From Didymella arachidicola (taxonomy: Eukaryota > Ascomycota > Dothideomycetes > Pleosporales > Didymellaceae), in assembly GCA_016630955.3 (NCBI GenBank), contig CM049991.1:1612001-1676000 (forward strand): a stretch of 64,000 nt of DNA, written 5' to 3'. The position numbers and the translations under genes were made by a program. Below, piece by piece: positions 52,422-64,000 of the stretch; position 1 is the first letter of the stretch, and every line of letters begins with the position of its first letter. The notes beneath the pieces are model-generated. The model was not told the origin of the DNA, made no database searches, and saw only the letters and a program-made list of their open reading frames with translations.

Positions 52422-55177
52422 ATGGATATCCATCGGTCACGTTTCGTGCCTTTCCCGCCGTCTGCAATCAACGCCCTCGCATTTTCGCATGCCGAACCTG
52501 CGCAAGGCCAGCAGGAACTGGAGTCGTTGAGACTCGCGGTCGGGCGCGCAAATGGCAACATAGAGATTTGGAACCCTGCAAACGGGGCATGGCTGCAAGA
52601 GAAGGTCTTCTATGGCGGCAAGGATCGTAGCGTGGAGGGACTTGTATGGACCCAGAACCCAGATCAGAGGGACGCCAACGGCAAATTGATACCGGGACGT
52701 CTGCGCCTATTCAGCATCGGATACTCGAGCAGCGTCACAGAATGGGACCTCGCAACAGGTCTCCCAGCACGGCACTCCAACGGCAACCACAGCGAAGTCT
52801 GGTGCATAGCGGCGCAACCAAGAGCAAAGAGCAATACGGGTGACGGTGCAAACGGCACTGTTTCCTATCAGAAGCTGGTGGCAGGCTGCGCAGATGGGAC
52901 ACTCGTGCTTCTCTCGACTGAAGATGACGACCTCCGATTCGATCGATTCGTATCCCGCGCATCGACGAAGAAAGCCCGCGCTCTCACTGTCGCGTACAAA
53001 GACCATGACACTGTGCTTGCTGGCTTCGCGGATAGCATGATTCGCATCTTTGACACAAGGAACGGCAGTGTCATCAGGAATATCTCCCTGGGCAGTGGTC
53101 CTCACGGTGGGCCGAAGGAGATTCTGGTCTGGAAGGTGAAGTGCATGTCCAACGGCGACTTCGTTTCTGGCGACTCCACGGGCGAGATCCGGATTTACAA
53201 TGGCAAGAACTACAGTCAGTTGCAGAGGATCTCCGGTCACGAGGCAGATGTACTGGATCTGGCTGTCTCGCGCGACGGTACAAGCATCTTCAGTGCCGGT
53301 ATGGATCGTCGTACATGCTTCTACACCAGCAAGAGGTCGCAAGGAAAGAAGGGACAGAATGGCACCTGGCGCAAGGTTCAGCATCAGAGGTACCACGAGC
53401 ATGATGTCAAGGCACTGGCGACATACGAAGGCAACAAGATCAGCGTTGTCGTTTCTGGAGGTGAAATTTAGGTCTGTTCTACCGGAGACTGCCTGCTAAC
53501 ACGTGTGCTCTAGGTATTGACACGCAGCCCATCGTCGTTCCCCTCCGCCAATTCGGTCAAGAACTCAGTCGCGGTCTCCCAGCGTTGCCCTCCACCCCCG
53601 CCCTCGTCAGTGCCCCGGAAGCGCGACTCCTGATTAGCTGGTGGAACACCGAGGTTCGCATCTGGCGTGTTAAGCCCAACCATGATGGTACAGAAAAGCC
53701 AAAGGTTGTGGCTCGTCTGGCGCTCCAAACTGAGGAGAACATCACATCAGCATCGATCACCCAAGATGGCGAGCTTCTCACTGTCGCAACCGTAGACGCC
53801 GTCAAGCTGTTCCAACTTGTTCGAACTCAACCAGGAGCCGGCTCAAGTCTGCGTATCCGCAAGATCGAGATGCCTGACATTGAGGGTGCGATGAACGTCC
53901 GCTTGACAAGAGACGGCAAGTGGCTCGCTGCCGTGACCGCCACAAATGAGGTCAGGGTTGTGAGAATCATCAGGTCAGAGGATGCGGACGATCTACCCCG
54001 TCCCCTTGCGAAGATCGCGCATCTTCAGCGCCTGCCTCGCGACGACACCCGGCCAACAGCTCTCACCGGCGAGTACGGGTCTTACGAACGATCTATCAAC
54101 CATACAGAATTCTCCTCAGATGGCAACGCTTTCGCTGTCACGGACCTTGCAGGCTATATTGACACGTGGGTCATCGAAGGAAACGAGGATACGACTGCGC
54201 CTGAAGTGGATATTGATGACTCCGCTTTGGACGCTGCCGAGGAAGAAGACTCTGACGATGACGATGAGGAGGGTCTGAAAGAACGGATCATTTTCCTTGG
54301 CCAGCGATGGGTACGTAATCCCTCCGGCCATCTGCTGCCCCGGCTCGACTCCACTCCCACATTGCTTTCCTTCCAACCCAGCACGGACGACTCTTGGCCA
54401 CAAGCGAATGGCAATCCTACTGTGCATCCCACAAGATCGAACCCCCACCCTCACTCGCACGAGATACCGAGTGTAGAGCAGAGGTTACTCGTCACGTCTG
54501 CAAAGCACCAGCTGTACGTCTTCGAAGTGTTGGCAGGGCGTCTGTCAGAATGGTCAAGAAGGAACCCACCCTCAAGCTACCCCTCTGAGTATCGTATGCT
54601 CGATCTTCCTGCCAAGGGCTGTGTGTGGGATGTATCCTCATCCCAACAGCGCTTGTGGCTGTACGGAGAGAAGTGGCTGTTTATGTTCGACCTGAGCAAG
54701 GACTTCCCTATATCAGAAGGCTCTAGGAAACGCAAGCTCGATGCGGTGACAGATACACCGAGAAAGAGCACCAGTGGAGCGGGCGACATCATTCCCTCGA
54801 AAGAAAGCACAGTCACAAAGCTGCGCAAGTACAGCGGCGCACCTGGCAAAGATGCAGGCAAGGCAAACTGGCTGGACGTGCACGCACCCCGGTCGAATGC
54901 GCTCGACGATGACGACGAGGGCGAGTCCCAACCACTCGCGTCTCTCCGTCGAACATCGACGCAAGACGAGCTGACCAATGGTGATGTGCCTACCGGCGGA
55001 GAGGTCGCTGAAGTGGAGCAAAAGGCGAGCTGGTGGCACACGTTCAAGTATCGTCCGATACTGGGCATGGTGCCTGTTAGCAGCGAGCACGGGCAGCCCC
55101 TCGAGGTGGTCCTTGTTGAACGGCCATCGTGGGATCTTGACCTGCCGCCTAGGTTTGTCGGAGCGCATGAAAAGTAG
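52422..55177 (+). CDS. UTP4: U3 snoRNP WD40 protein UTP4
   Basis: Predicted 900-aa nucleolar protein of the t-UTP (UtpA) complex, which joins the nascent pre-rRNA and supports 18S rRNA processing and rDNA transcription. Exons are 52422-53460 and 53514-55177. The 53-bp intron has branch CTAAC and keeps phase (SGG|IDTQP). It begins MDIHRSRFVPFPPSAINALAF, the conserved UTP4 N-terminus. Two WD40 propellers follow (for example LRLFSIGYSSSVTEWDLATG and GDFVSGDSTGEIRIY). An acidic stretch (EEEDSDDDDEEG, about residue 600) and a charged linker lie in the C-terminal half. It ends in ERPSWDLDLPPRFVGAHEK. Yeast Utp4 has 776 aa; the extra length is in the linkers. Confidence 0.93.
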
Positions 55178-57135
55178 AATTGTTTTGCCCTTTATAGAGA
55201 TGTTGCATCTCCTGGCGTTGATACCTCCAATCGAATTTCACTCGACACTCATCCTCATCTTGACCCGCGTCTCTGAGACATGTTTGGAAACGTCAAAGAA
55301 ACGTCAACCGGCTTACGACCGTGGTGTTCAGCCCTGAACATTGTTAAGCTTACGGAGGCTGCGAAGGGTACCCTGCAAACGCACGAGACGAGGACGCGTC
55401 GATGCTAAACACCCAGCACCACGTGGCAGGTGGGTCTGGTCCATGCTTGTCTTAATTAGCGACTCGTCAGCTCGTGCAGTGGTTCTTCGCATGCAAGTCT
55501 GCGAGTCCAGAGAACACCTGATACAGCACAATCTTCACGTTCGCGGACCTGCCAAGAGGTGTAATGTTCCTGGCCTGACTCCATGAGTAAGTGAAGTCGT
55601 CACCACGTGATGTGGGGTGCGGTGCGCAGAACCACCTGGGCACGCGACGGACCAGTCAGTGATGGGCGCAGGAGTCGTCGCAAGCTCGCTCAAGCTCAAT
55701 ACGAATTACACACTATGCTGTTGTCAGACTCCGCCGCAAAGATCTCCACAAGTTCGGCACACTGAGGTTCCGGACGAAGAAGACGATCTGTCGGTTATGG
55801 TAGAAGATTTGCAATAATGAGCGCAAGGCTGCAATCAGCAATGTGTAGCACTACATCTTCCCGCGGTATTCGCAAGCTGTTTCACCCCAGAGGCAACGAT
55901 GTTACAAGATCGACTTTGACAGTCCGCAGATCCCTGTGATAGCTGACGAAGACCAATGATGACGAGGCGCCAAGAGAACGCCTTCGCCACATCTGGTCAA
56001 AGGGTCTTCGAGCGCAGCAAGCAACGAACACGCAGATTGAGAGGAACAGTGTTCGGTGCAAGCAGACTTGTGAGCCTCGAATGAAATAAGCTTGCGTGCT
56101 AGAACAGGGCAGCTGCTGGCACGGTCTTATGCCTCCACCCGTTCCTGAAGAGCCTGCAGGCGCGCAAGCTATTGATTCACCAAAAACCTACCGACGGCAG
56201 CACCGGTGCGTTACGCGTACGTGGGCTCTGTGGCATGCGAGGGTCGGTAGGTAGTAGGCAGATCTCGGCTCCACAATCGCAGCAGCGCGCCTGAGCACTG
56301 AGGGTCCGGTGGACCGCGGGTGCAGATTGTCGCACGCAATGTAAGAGTACGCGTTTAAGAGCCGCGAGGGAATGAAACGATCAATTGCTTTGACGCGGTG
56401 GCGTAGTACTGGACGTAGAACTTGAGTACAAGGATATCGACGAGCGCCAAGGAAGTCGAGGCTCAAAGCGTTTCTGTGGTTCGTGACCGCAGCATACGCA
56501 ATCGCCTAGCGTTCGAGAAGGCTTGGCAAAGGACATGGAGTGACCAACTTGCACAGCGAACGAGCAGCAACGGACGTGTGCAAGCACTCTTGGAAGCAGC
56601 GGAGGGGAAGCTTAGGTGTATGGCATGCGTAGACAATTTTGTCAGCACGCGCAATTGCAGCATGGTCATGGGCCGTCGTGCAGCTCGTCAACGGGCGCTG
56701 GCCAGGTTGTCGCAGCTCTGTCTGTCTGTGGGTGAGGGCCGCGTGTCGACCGCGAAGCCCCTGACGAAAGCGGAAAGGCGCGACTTTCCGCTCTTGCCCC
56801 ATTCCCGCCCTAATGATTACCCTCCGTCCCTGCGCACCCTCTCTGCTTTGCTCCCAGATCCCACGACCTCGACGACGTCGTCTCGCGCCCACTGACGCTG
56901 CAGCACCGAGCTCGCAAGAGTCGATGACGACGACGACGTCCGCATACCAAAATACCGCCGCCGCCCGTTGTTGCCGCCTGCTGCTGCTGCGCCTGCACTC
57001 TGACGCTCGTTGCTAGCGACCCGGGGCTGTGCATGCCAATCCACAGCCTACTTACACCCACCGCAGCGCCCACGCCCGCCCACGCCGGCACACCTCACCA
57101 CTCCCATACACCCACACATACACGCATCGCCCATC
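55178..57135. other. intergenic; CT-rich leader of the PNG1-like gene at its end
   Basis: About 2 kb. From about 56800 the plus strand becomes very C/T-rich and then CA-rich (CACACCTCACCACTCCC), the usual leader just before the ATG at 57136. The rest has only short frames; a 157-codon frame near 56422 lacks an ATG start and any motif. Confidence 0.5.
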
Positions 57136-58507
57136 ATGGAGCACCCGCGAGCGTCGTCGCGCGCACCCGCCAGCGACGTCGACAAGCTGGCTGCCGAGAT
57201 GACTGAGAAATTCCGCTCCGTCCTCAGCACCAAGCGCATGAACGACCTCTCAACCAACGTCTCACACTCACGCTCTGCATCGCCTGCACCGCGAGACTTC
57301 GGCACACCGCAGCCGCCCGTCACACAACCGCCGTCATACTCGTCGCTGAAGAACATTCCCCTCGTCGCCCAGGCCCCGAATCCCAACGACCTACGCTCAA
57401 TGCGCTTCCGCAACATGCTGCTCTCGCTGTCCGCCATGCCCACCCGTTGGGAGAACCCCGGACTGCTGGACGAGGCCCTGCGAGTTGTTCCTCTCGAGCA
57501 GATCTACAACGAGGCCGACGAGGAGAGCCAGATCCTGCAGGCCGAGGCCGATAGTCTCGGCGCCGGTAAGAAGGCCGCTTGGGGCTACCAGGACTGCGTC
57601 GTCCGCGCCCTGCTGCGATGGTTCAAGCGCTCGTTCTTCCAGTGGGTCAACAACCCGCCATGCTCGAGATGTTACTCGCCCACAGTCGCCGTTGGACTCA
57701 CCACACCACTTCCTGACGAGCAAGCCCGTGGCGCCAGCCAGGTCGAGGCGTACAAGTGCTCGCATGAGGGATGCCAGAACTACGAGCGCTTCCCCCGCTA
57801 CAACGATGCATTCGTCCTGCTCCAGACTCGCAAGGGTCGTTGTGGCGAATGGGCCAACTGCTTCAGCATGCTCTGCCGCGCTGTAGGATCGCGAGTCCGC
57901 TGGGTGTGGAACGCAGAGGACCACGTCTGGACGGAAGTCTACTCAGTACACCGCAAGCGCTGGGTGCATGTAGACGCCTGCGAGGAAGCCTGGGACAAGC
58001 CGAGGCTGTACACTGATGGTATGTTCTCAAGCTTTTAGTATGGCCCACAAAACACATTGACTGACTCGTTCATCAGGCTGGGGCAAGAAGCTGTCCTACT
58101 GCATCGCCTTTGCAGCTGATGGTGCCATGGATGTCACTCGACGCTACGTTCGTGACCAGAACAAGCACGCAGCTCCCCGCAACCGCGCACCTGAGGCTGT
58201 TCTTCTTCACATAATGGACGAGATTCGCGCTGTGCGCCGCAAGGATATGTCCAAGCAGGACAAGTTCCGCCTGAATGGTGAGGACCTTCGTGAGTCCAAG
58301 GAACTCCGCGGCTACGTCATATCATCCATTGCAAACGACATCATCAGGCTCAAGCCTCAGGACATCACCAACGGTATGGCCCCTCAGGAGTCCGACAAGG
58401 CATTGGAGGGTCGCATGAGTGGTAACCAGGCCTGGGTTCGCGCACGCAACGAGCAAGGACGCGGACAGTCCAACCAGCAAGACCCCCGCAACCAGCACCC
58501 ACATTGA
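57136..58507 (+). CDS. PNG1: peptide:N-glycanase-like transglutaminase-fold protein PNG1
   Basis: Predicted 437-aa cytosolic protein that removes N-glycans from misfolded glycoproteins leaving the ER. Exons are 57136-58018 and 58077-58507; the 58-bp intron keeps phase (YTD|GWGKKLSY). The core carries paired zinc-binding cysteines (CSRC, CSHEGC) and the catalytic triad Cys236 (GRCGEWANCF), His263 (EDHVWTEVY) and Asp280 (HVDACEEAWDKP). All three are present, which matters because some filamentous ascomycete PNG1 proteins are reported to have lost catalytic residues. The N-terminal 100 residues are Ser/Pro-rich and lack a PUB domain. The C-terminus is a charged tail. Confidence 0.93.
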
Positions 58508-60832
58508 GGATCTCACCCACAAAGGTCCTTCCAACTTTCTCTTCTAATACCATCCTCGCCTATCCTGCCGTCCTACATCGCAGCCGAGTCGGTTTCTTGT
58601 GCCCAGCACCTGTCCACTCTGGCACGTAGGTCGGATAGAGCCAACGATGGCCATCTTCCGCCTCGACCCCGCGACGTTCGCTCACGAGCACCCCGCAACC
58701 TGTAACCATAGGATCCCGGATTCAGCGATTCATCGACCTTTTGCGACGGCGTTCATGGCGATACAAACAGCATTAGCAATAACCTCTAATGTCTGCACCA
58801 CCCCTCGGGGCCTCAACCTATCACTAGCCTGGTCACTGGCCATGGCATACACCCATTCGCTTGGGGTTTCTTTACGATTGTTTCTTCACTTCTTCATATC
58901 TCCGTGCGACGCAGGTTTAGCGGCACCGTTTGCACCATTGGGCTTTTGGGTCACGATTTGATACACCATTTTCTTTTGTCTTTTCATTTACGAGCAGTCC
59001 TGGCACTTGAAGTAGCCTCGTGTGGGGCGGTAGCATGCAGCTTGCGTTATCTGTCAGAGCCTGGCTTTGCACGCAGGTTCTGTTGCAAGTGGTGAGAAGG
59101 GCGCATAGGCCGCAGCGGTCGAGGACGCGCGTCATGCATGGAACGCCGCGAGAACCTGGGACGAAGCAGAGAGATGCCGGCGCAGATAGAAAAATCGAAG
59201 CCATCGCGATTGGCAACGCTTTTTGCGACACAACACTTTTTACTGGCTCGGAATGTTGAGAACATGGTGATGTTGCATGATCTGCAAAACATTGCAGATG
59301 ATCATCCAGGGTCTTACGCGGAACGCGCGTCTCCAGTGTGCACGTTTGAGCATTTGACTTCTCCGAAAAGCCTCTCGGAGAGGTAGAGATTCGTAATGTA
59401 TCACAAGCATTACCACCGAATGTCTCTCAGTATTTGAAGACCCGTCCCTCCTCCTCTTGTTAACATAACGACTCCTATCCGCGGACGCGCGTACCTCGAG
59501 ACGAAGGTGACATGAGGCTGTCAGCCAGCTTATGCATTCCTCCGTGTCACTTCGGTTCCCCATCCATACCTCTGATCTGACAGCTCCTGTAATCGCATCC
59601 ACCGCAGGTCCGCAGACGCACCACTCAAGCAAACCATGCAAACTCACAGCTCTTCAGCTCACACGGCCATAAGGCCCTTCGCAGAAGAAAAACGTGTTTC
59701 AACCGGGCAGCTCTCGGTGAAGATCGTGATAAGATCGTCTTGGCGGACGGGCGTAAGCGAGTTGGAGTTATTTTTGAACGGGCCTTACGTTTGAGTGGCT
59801 GAAGAGTGAGGTTGGTTTTTGCGCCTCTGCACTGGCTGTCAGCAGGTCGGATTAGGATAATGTTGTGAGGATAACAGACTTTTTTATGCTTTCCGGCACT
59901 TACGGCATTGAGTCTACAGTAAAGACTTGAAGGCGCTGATGATGTCGTGAGGCTGCCGAGCTCAGGGCCTTGTGCTCCCGCTGCTTAGCCGGCTGTGTGG
60001 TAGGGAATGTGGAGAAAGCTGCCCGTGCGATGAGTTGTGGACCAGGGGGCTGCTGGCACCGGCGAACCTGTCTCTGCTTCGCCTTGCGCACACGATAATT
60101 GCCTGTTGAGGGAAGACGTGGAGCATCATTTCACCCATCGAGGCGCAGGGCACACTGTACGCCGCACTGATACCAGTGCAGTTGGTGACATGCGCTTGTT
60201 AGGGAAACTGGGGGGATTGCAAGTGCATTGCGCAGGCGTTCAAGGATGTGGTTGTGGTCGATTTGGGCACGACACAGCAAAGCAAGGCTGAAAGGCGGGC
60301 GCTGAATATGCACACCGTCACCTCTTTCACACGCACAAGACCGAGCTGGACCTCACTCGGGCATGTCCACACTGTATACTCCCTAAGCAGCATAGTGTCT
60401 GTCAGCGTGGAGTGTCGCGTCAGCACGCCTCCCACAACCAGCCCGAAGTAGCAAGCCCTGTAAGGCTCAGTGAAGGCTAGCCACGCCGTGTGCTGAGCTG
60501 TGACTGGCTGTATCCCAGGTGCGACGTTGATCTTGCTGCGGCAACCCACACTTGCACAGACGCTTGGCACTGTGCCTCTCACAGCCCCCTTCAGCTGGGC
60601 TCAGCTGTCGCATGTAAGACTGTACAAAAGCTCACTGGCCCGCGCTGTCTGTCTGATCCCCATCCATTTGGTGTTCTGTCGCTCAGCCGTTCCTGTTCAC
60701 GTGCATTGCATTGTTTTGCCTCTCACGACCGCACGACATCTGCATAACAATCGCTCCCAATCAATAACTAACGGTCTCTGACGTCGCGTCTCAACACTCC
60801 ACACTCGCACTTTCTACACCAACACCGCAAGC
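58508..60832. other. intergenic, no gene recognised
   Basis: 2.3 kb. Near the right end the plus strand shows a CA/CT-rich leader for the SUR7-type gene (ACACTCCACACTCGCAC). Short frames elsewhere have no features. Confidence 0.5.
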
Positions 60833-61906
60833 ATGGGGAAAGCAGGGCGCATCGCGTGTATCATCACGCCTGTGGCGTTGACAATTGGCTCGCTCATCTG
60901 TTTCCTGTGCGTAATGGTTGGGCAGCTAGGAATGCACAACAAGGCTCCTTCCACGTCGCTGGGCAAAGACCTGTATTTCTTCAAGGTACGCCCGCCACTC
61001 TAACATACCCTGCATTCAGCTGACAGTTTCACAGGCAGACACAAGTAACTTCACAACCGACCCGCAAACCATCCTCGACAAGGCCAAGGACGAGGGCGAC
61101 AAGTTCAACATCAACAACAACCTGCTCGACGCTCTGACCGGCGCCGCCTCGTCCAAAGAACTCAAGGACTTCTACCAGGTCGGTCTATGGTCATACTGCT
61201 CAGGCGAGAAGGAGAACGGTGTCGAGAAGATCACATACTGCTCAAGTTCTCAGACACAGTTCTGGTTCAACCCCGTCGAAGTCTGGGGTCTGCAGAACAC
61301 ATCCGTCCAGAATGTGCTCGGCGATGATCTCCAGAAGGGCCTCAACACGTACAAGAAGGTCGCGGGTTGGATGAACTGGGCGTTCATCATTGCCACGATC
61401 TTGACTGCTGCGGAGTTAGTTGTGGGGTTCTTTGCTATTTTTTCCAGGTGGGGAAGTCTGGTCACCACTATCCTCTCGACTGTACGTCTTCTGATTTCCG
61501 ATCTCTCGTGCCGCCATACTGACCCTCACAGGCCTCCTCCATCTTCGCCATCGCTGCCGCCGCGACCGCTACCGGCGTCTACGGCGTTCTGACGGGCGTC
61601 TTCCACACTGCGCTCGAGCCCTACAATATCGACGCCTCGATGGGCAACAAGATGCTGCAAATTATGTGGGTTGGTGTCGCCTTCAGCATCGCCTCCGGTC
61701 TGTTTTGGACACTCAGCGTGTGCTGCTGCTCTGGCAAGAGCGCACAAAAGAAGATGGTTGTTGAGAAGACGCCGTACACGTATGAGCGTGTTGCGTCCCC
61801 GGCCTTTGGTCAGCAGGGACATCAGCTGCAGACTGCGCCAGCGTTCAAGCCTAGTGGGCATACGCAGAGTGGGACTGCTTATGAGCCTTACCGCGGTCAG
61901 GTCTAG
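60833..61906 (+). CDS. SUR7/PalI family membrane protein
   Basis: Predicted 324-aa four-helix plasma-membrane protein of eisosome (MCC) or pH-sensing type. Exons are 60833-60985, 61035-61481 and 61532-61906; introns of 49 and 50 bp are in phase 0. Helix 1 is residues about 8-30. A large extracellular loop holds the claudin-like signature GLWSYC..YCSSS (W-x-x-C then C). Helix 2 is WMNWAFIIATILTAAELVVG, helix 3 is rich in Ala (SSIFAIAAAATATGVYGVL), and helix 4 is IMWVGVAFSIASGLFWTLSV followed by CCC, a possible palmitoylation site. The cytosolic tail is about 60 residues. SUR7-type eisosome protein is more likely than PalI because the tail is short. Confidence 0.88.
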
Positions 61907-62214
61907 AATCTGAATGCTCAGCATGAGCGAATGCGAGGTGGAGAGCAGAGAAGAGAGGTGATGGAATTTCACGATATCTACGACACGCTTGTGCGATTCT
62001 TGTTCATATATCATTGGCGTTTAGAAACGGGGATACCTCGTCACTTCACGTGGCTGAGATGTGCATTGCATCTTGAGTAAAACACTTCCATGCTTCTACA
62101 TTCAACGCTATCTTTCACGTCACGCTTTCTCGTACTCATTAAGCTATCATTACCACCATCAACATCTAGGTCTCCAGGGTCCACCGGCGAAGCAGTCGGC
62201 CTGACGTAGACGTA
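61907..62214. other. convergent 3' region
   Basis: 308 bp between the SUR7-type gene and the small hypothetical gene. No feature. Confidence 0.4.
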
Positions 62215-62514
62215 TCAGTGGCCATTGACATCCGGTCCCTCGTTCGGCTCAGCGAATACCTCCATCGAGCTTGAGCGACGACTTTTCGCGCCCCCATGGA
62301 TGGGCACGTCGAAGGATCCTGGAAGGCATGAGCTTGATCCAGCCATGCGAGGTAAGCTGGTAAGTATACCATTGCAAGCAATCATGCTTCTATGTGGTCG
62401 GATCTCGTCACCAATACGCTCCTTCTCTGATCGAGAGGAACCGGCGCTGTTGCTGTTATTGGGAGATCGGATAGGCGTAGGCTCTTGAGGCTTGGTAGAA
62501 GATATCTTGCCCAT
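62215..62514 (-). CDS. small hydrophilic hypothetical protein (99 or 82 aa)
   Basis: The ATG at 62514 starts MGKISSTKPQEPTPIRSP. A 51-bp segment inside (62385-62335) begins GTATAC and ends TTCCAG. It could be an intron that does not change the frame, so the product is 99 aa unspliced or 82 aa spliced, the latter joining ACNG to SFDVPIHGGAKSRRSSS. The peptide is Ser/Pro/Arg-rich, without signal peptide or membrane segment. SRRSSS is a plausible kinase site. Family not recognised. The clean end (EPNEGPDVNGH) and spacing after the SUR7-type gene make it a credible gene. Confidence 0.5.
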   Translation of the reverse strand: MGKISSTKPQEPTPIRSPNNSNSAGSSRSEKERIGDEIRPHRSMIACNGILTSLPRMAGSSSCLPGSFDVPIHGGAKSRRSSSMEVFAEPNEGPDVNGH

Positions 62515-63193
62515 GTTGATGGTCAAGCTACAATGCTCGAAACGAATCGTATGGCAATGCAGTTATGTGGTTGCTGCTTAAGTCAACTATGAGAGGCATT
62601 GAGTCCTTCTTAAGTATTCTTGCTGCCCGCCCGCCCGTTCCACGCCTTTTCTCGACCTGCTGCCATGTCTCTTGTCATTATGGATTGAAAGCCTTAATGT
62701 GAAGGCGGCTCTACGTCTTATTGGCTCGCCTAGTGCTTGTTGCTAGCTGCTGGCCGAACCGCTACCGCTGCACTGTCGGCATCCAACATCATGGCACGCA
62801 TGGCTCGCATTCGCCAATACTCAGTCAGATACCATGGTAAGCATATTGACGCAACGCTAGCAAGGCCAAGGCGGAGTGCGACAGGACAAGTTGCAACAGG
62901 CAGAGGTTACAGCATGCATGTTCTGCAAGTCTAAGGGCACAACGCCCTTCGGGGGATCACCGGGACCGATTGCGCCGCTTGAGTTCGGTCCTGGAACGTC
63001 AAGACGAGACCAACTGTAGTGATGGCTGCACAGCAGATCGATTGTACTTGTGCAGGCGGGGTTTTTGGCGCTGAAGCAGATGTTGCTGTTGTTGAAAGCT
63101 GGTGGCTAGCTTGTACTGTCATATACTGACTGGGTTGGCAACGGCTAATTTTACCACAAAACCACCTACCAGTGTGTGATTGATACCGCGGAA
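62515..63193. other. intergenic
   Basis: 679 bp without a recognised gene; upstream region of the small hypothetical gene. Confidence 0.4.
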
Positions 63194-63332
63194 TTTCGTT
63201 CAGGTGAGAATTAGCTAGCAAGGTATTCGAAAGATGCTGAGTGGTTATCGGACGACTAGAGCGGGACCTCTTGCCCTCTCAAAGCTAGCTCGCTGCCTCT
63301 TCGAGTACTAGCTAATTCTCACTTGAACGAAA
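63194..63332. mobile_element. short inverted-repeat (MITE-like) element, 139 bp
   Basis: A 25-bp terminal repeat (63194-63218, starting TTTCGTTCAGGTGAGAA) returns inverted at 63308-63332 with one mismatch. Weaker complementarity continues inward (ATTCGAAAGA against CTCGAAGAG). There is no ORF. No target duplication is evident. It is unrelated to the element at 4133 and to the pogo repeats. Confidence 0.7.
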
Positions 63333-63604
63333 CCCTACTGTACAACAACACAGTATTGGCATACATGATACCATGTATTGGAGAACGCATAATTCAGATC
63401 TCAACGCCAATCTCTGCTGTCCTACAACCTCTCTGGAGCCTTAGATAATACTATTGATTTTGTTAATACTGCAGTCCCGCCGTCTCTTGAAAGAGGTCTT
63501 CTACAATCAAGGTTCGAAATACTAACATAAGGCGCTGCTAGTCAACCGCATACTTTGCCTATTACATGACTCAGAAATGCCATCCCGTCTCTATTTGTTT
63601 CTTG

Positions 63605-63960
63605 AGCATTCACGGTGCAGATGTCGAAAGTTCCACACAGAGTGGAGAAACAGCGATGCACATGATGTGCTCGATTATTCCTGGCCTGATGTCTATTCGA
63701 TCGCCAGAATGCTTGCTGAACCTGTCGCTAGCATGTAAGCTAAACATAGAATAGGATATAGTATTGTTCCTTGCTTCTATAATCTCGCTAAGGCACCAGA
63801 GCAACGGTCCTAGTCAAGCCAATACGTTTCTACAATAAGGAACTGACTGTCATATCACGGAAAATGCTGGGAGCAAGGTGTTGATCGGATAGATCGAGAC
63901 CATGTCGCTCTACACTTGCTGGCTTGTTGCAAAACGAGGATTCAAAAAGTCATATGATTC
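63605..63960 (+). pseudogene. ankyrin-repeat remnants
   Basis: Two stretches in different frames resemble ankyrin repeats: HGADVESSTQSGETAMHMM (from 63611) and DRIDRDHVALHLLACC (about 63885-63932). Stops and frame changes separate them, and no gene model joins them. They look like decayed pieces of an ankyrin-repeat gene that may continue beyond the window. Confidence 0.45.
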
Positions 63961-64000
63961 ATGGGCAACATGGGGCTGAGTGTGAGAGAGGGAGAAGCCC

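Noticed and set aside
56422..56895. 157-codon frame upstream of the PNG1-like gene
   Set aside because: It lacks an ATG start, runs into the CT-rich leader of the next gene and has no motif.
1..64000. CRISPR array, rRNA operon or telomere repeats
   Set aside because: No regularly spaced direct repeats, conserved rRNA segments or TTAGGG runs were seen; the genome is eukaryotic.

Overview
The window is from a filamentous ascomycete fungus. Protein-coding genes carry several short introns of about 50 bp with GT..AG ends and CTAAC/CTAAT branch points. CT- or CA-rich leaders precede the ATGs. The families are typically fungal (secreted GH2 and GH35 beta-galactosidases, sedolisin, SUR7/PalI, BBE-type oxidoreductase, pogo/Fot1 transposons), and one transposon carries RIP-like nonsense mutations. 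Gene content fits Dothideomycetes, but the order is an inference I cannot settle from the sequence alone.

Layout. 1-6.0 kb is gene-poor, with a possible 34-codon short ORF and a hairpin-forming MITE-like element. 6.0-16 kb is a normal gene block: a 3-hydroxyisobutyrate-dehydrogenase-like enzyme, a GH2 beta-galactosidase, the phosphoinositide phosphatase SAC1 divergent from a Rab5/Ypt5 GTPase, and a small secreted protein. 17.2-23.3 kb is a cluster of three pogo-type DNA transposons: A (plus, intact), B (minus, one frame broken by three UAG stops) and C (minus, intact). B and C share a single TA, and together they sit at the central TA of a 14-bp palindrome; A ends 10 bp away. 24.6-32.5 kb is a sedolisin protease gene split by a full-length 6.0-kb non-LTR retrotransposon with two open reading frames, a 15-bp target duplication and a CCAA-repeat 3' tail. 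32.9-46.7 kb returns to genes: a Ca2+/H+ exchanger divergent from a secreted GH35 beta-galactosidase, a secreted GPI-anchor-like protein, a decayed BBE-type oxidoreductase, an MFS transporter, a small membrane protein and a G1-type cyclin. 46.7-52.4 kb is a 5.7-kb gap without a recognisable gene. 52.4-64 kb holds the ribosome-biogenesis WD40 protein UTP4, a peptide:N-glycanase-like protein (PNG1), a SUR7/PalI membrane protein, a small hypothetical gene, a second short inverted-repeat element and ankyrin-like remnants.

How the genes relate. There is no biosynthetic cluster. SAC1 and Rab5 share a 358-bp divergent promoter and both act in phosphoinositide/endomembrane traffic. The two secreted beta-galactosidases and the former sedolisin are extracellular nutrient-acquisition genes flanking the transposon-rich segment. 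The strongest unusual signals are the shared-boundary pogo cluster, the RIP-type stops confined to element B, and the stop/start geometry of the retrotransposon: its leader is an ATG-less open frame that continues the host protease frame and stops just before the first element ORF.

Exon boundaries were assigned by eye from splice consensus, reading phase and family conservation. No tRNA, rRNA or CRISPR array was recognised.
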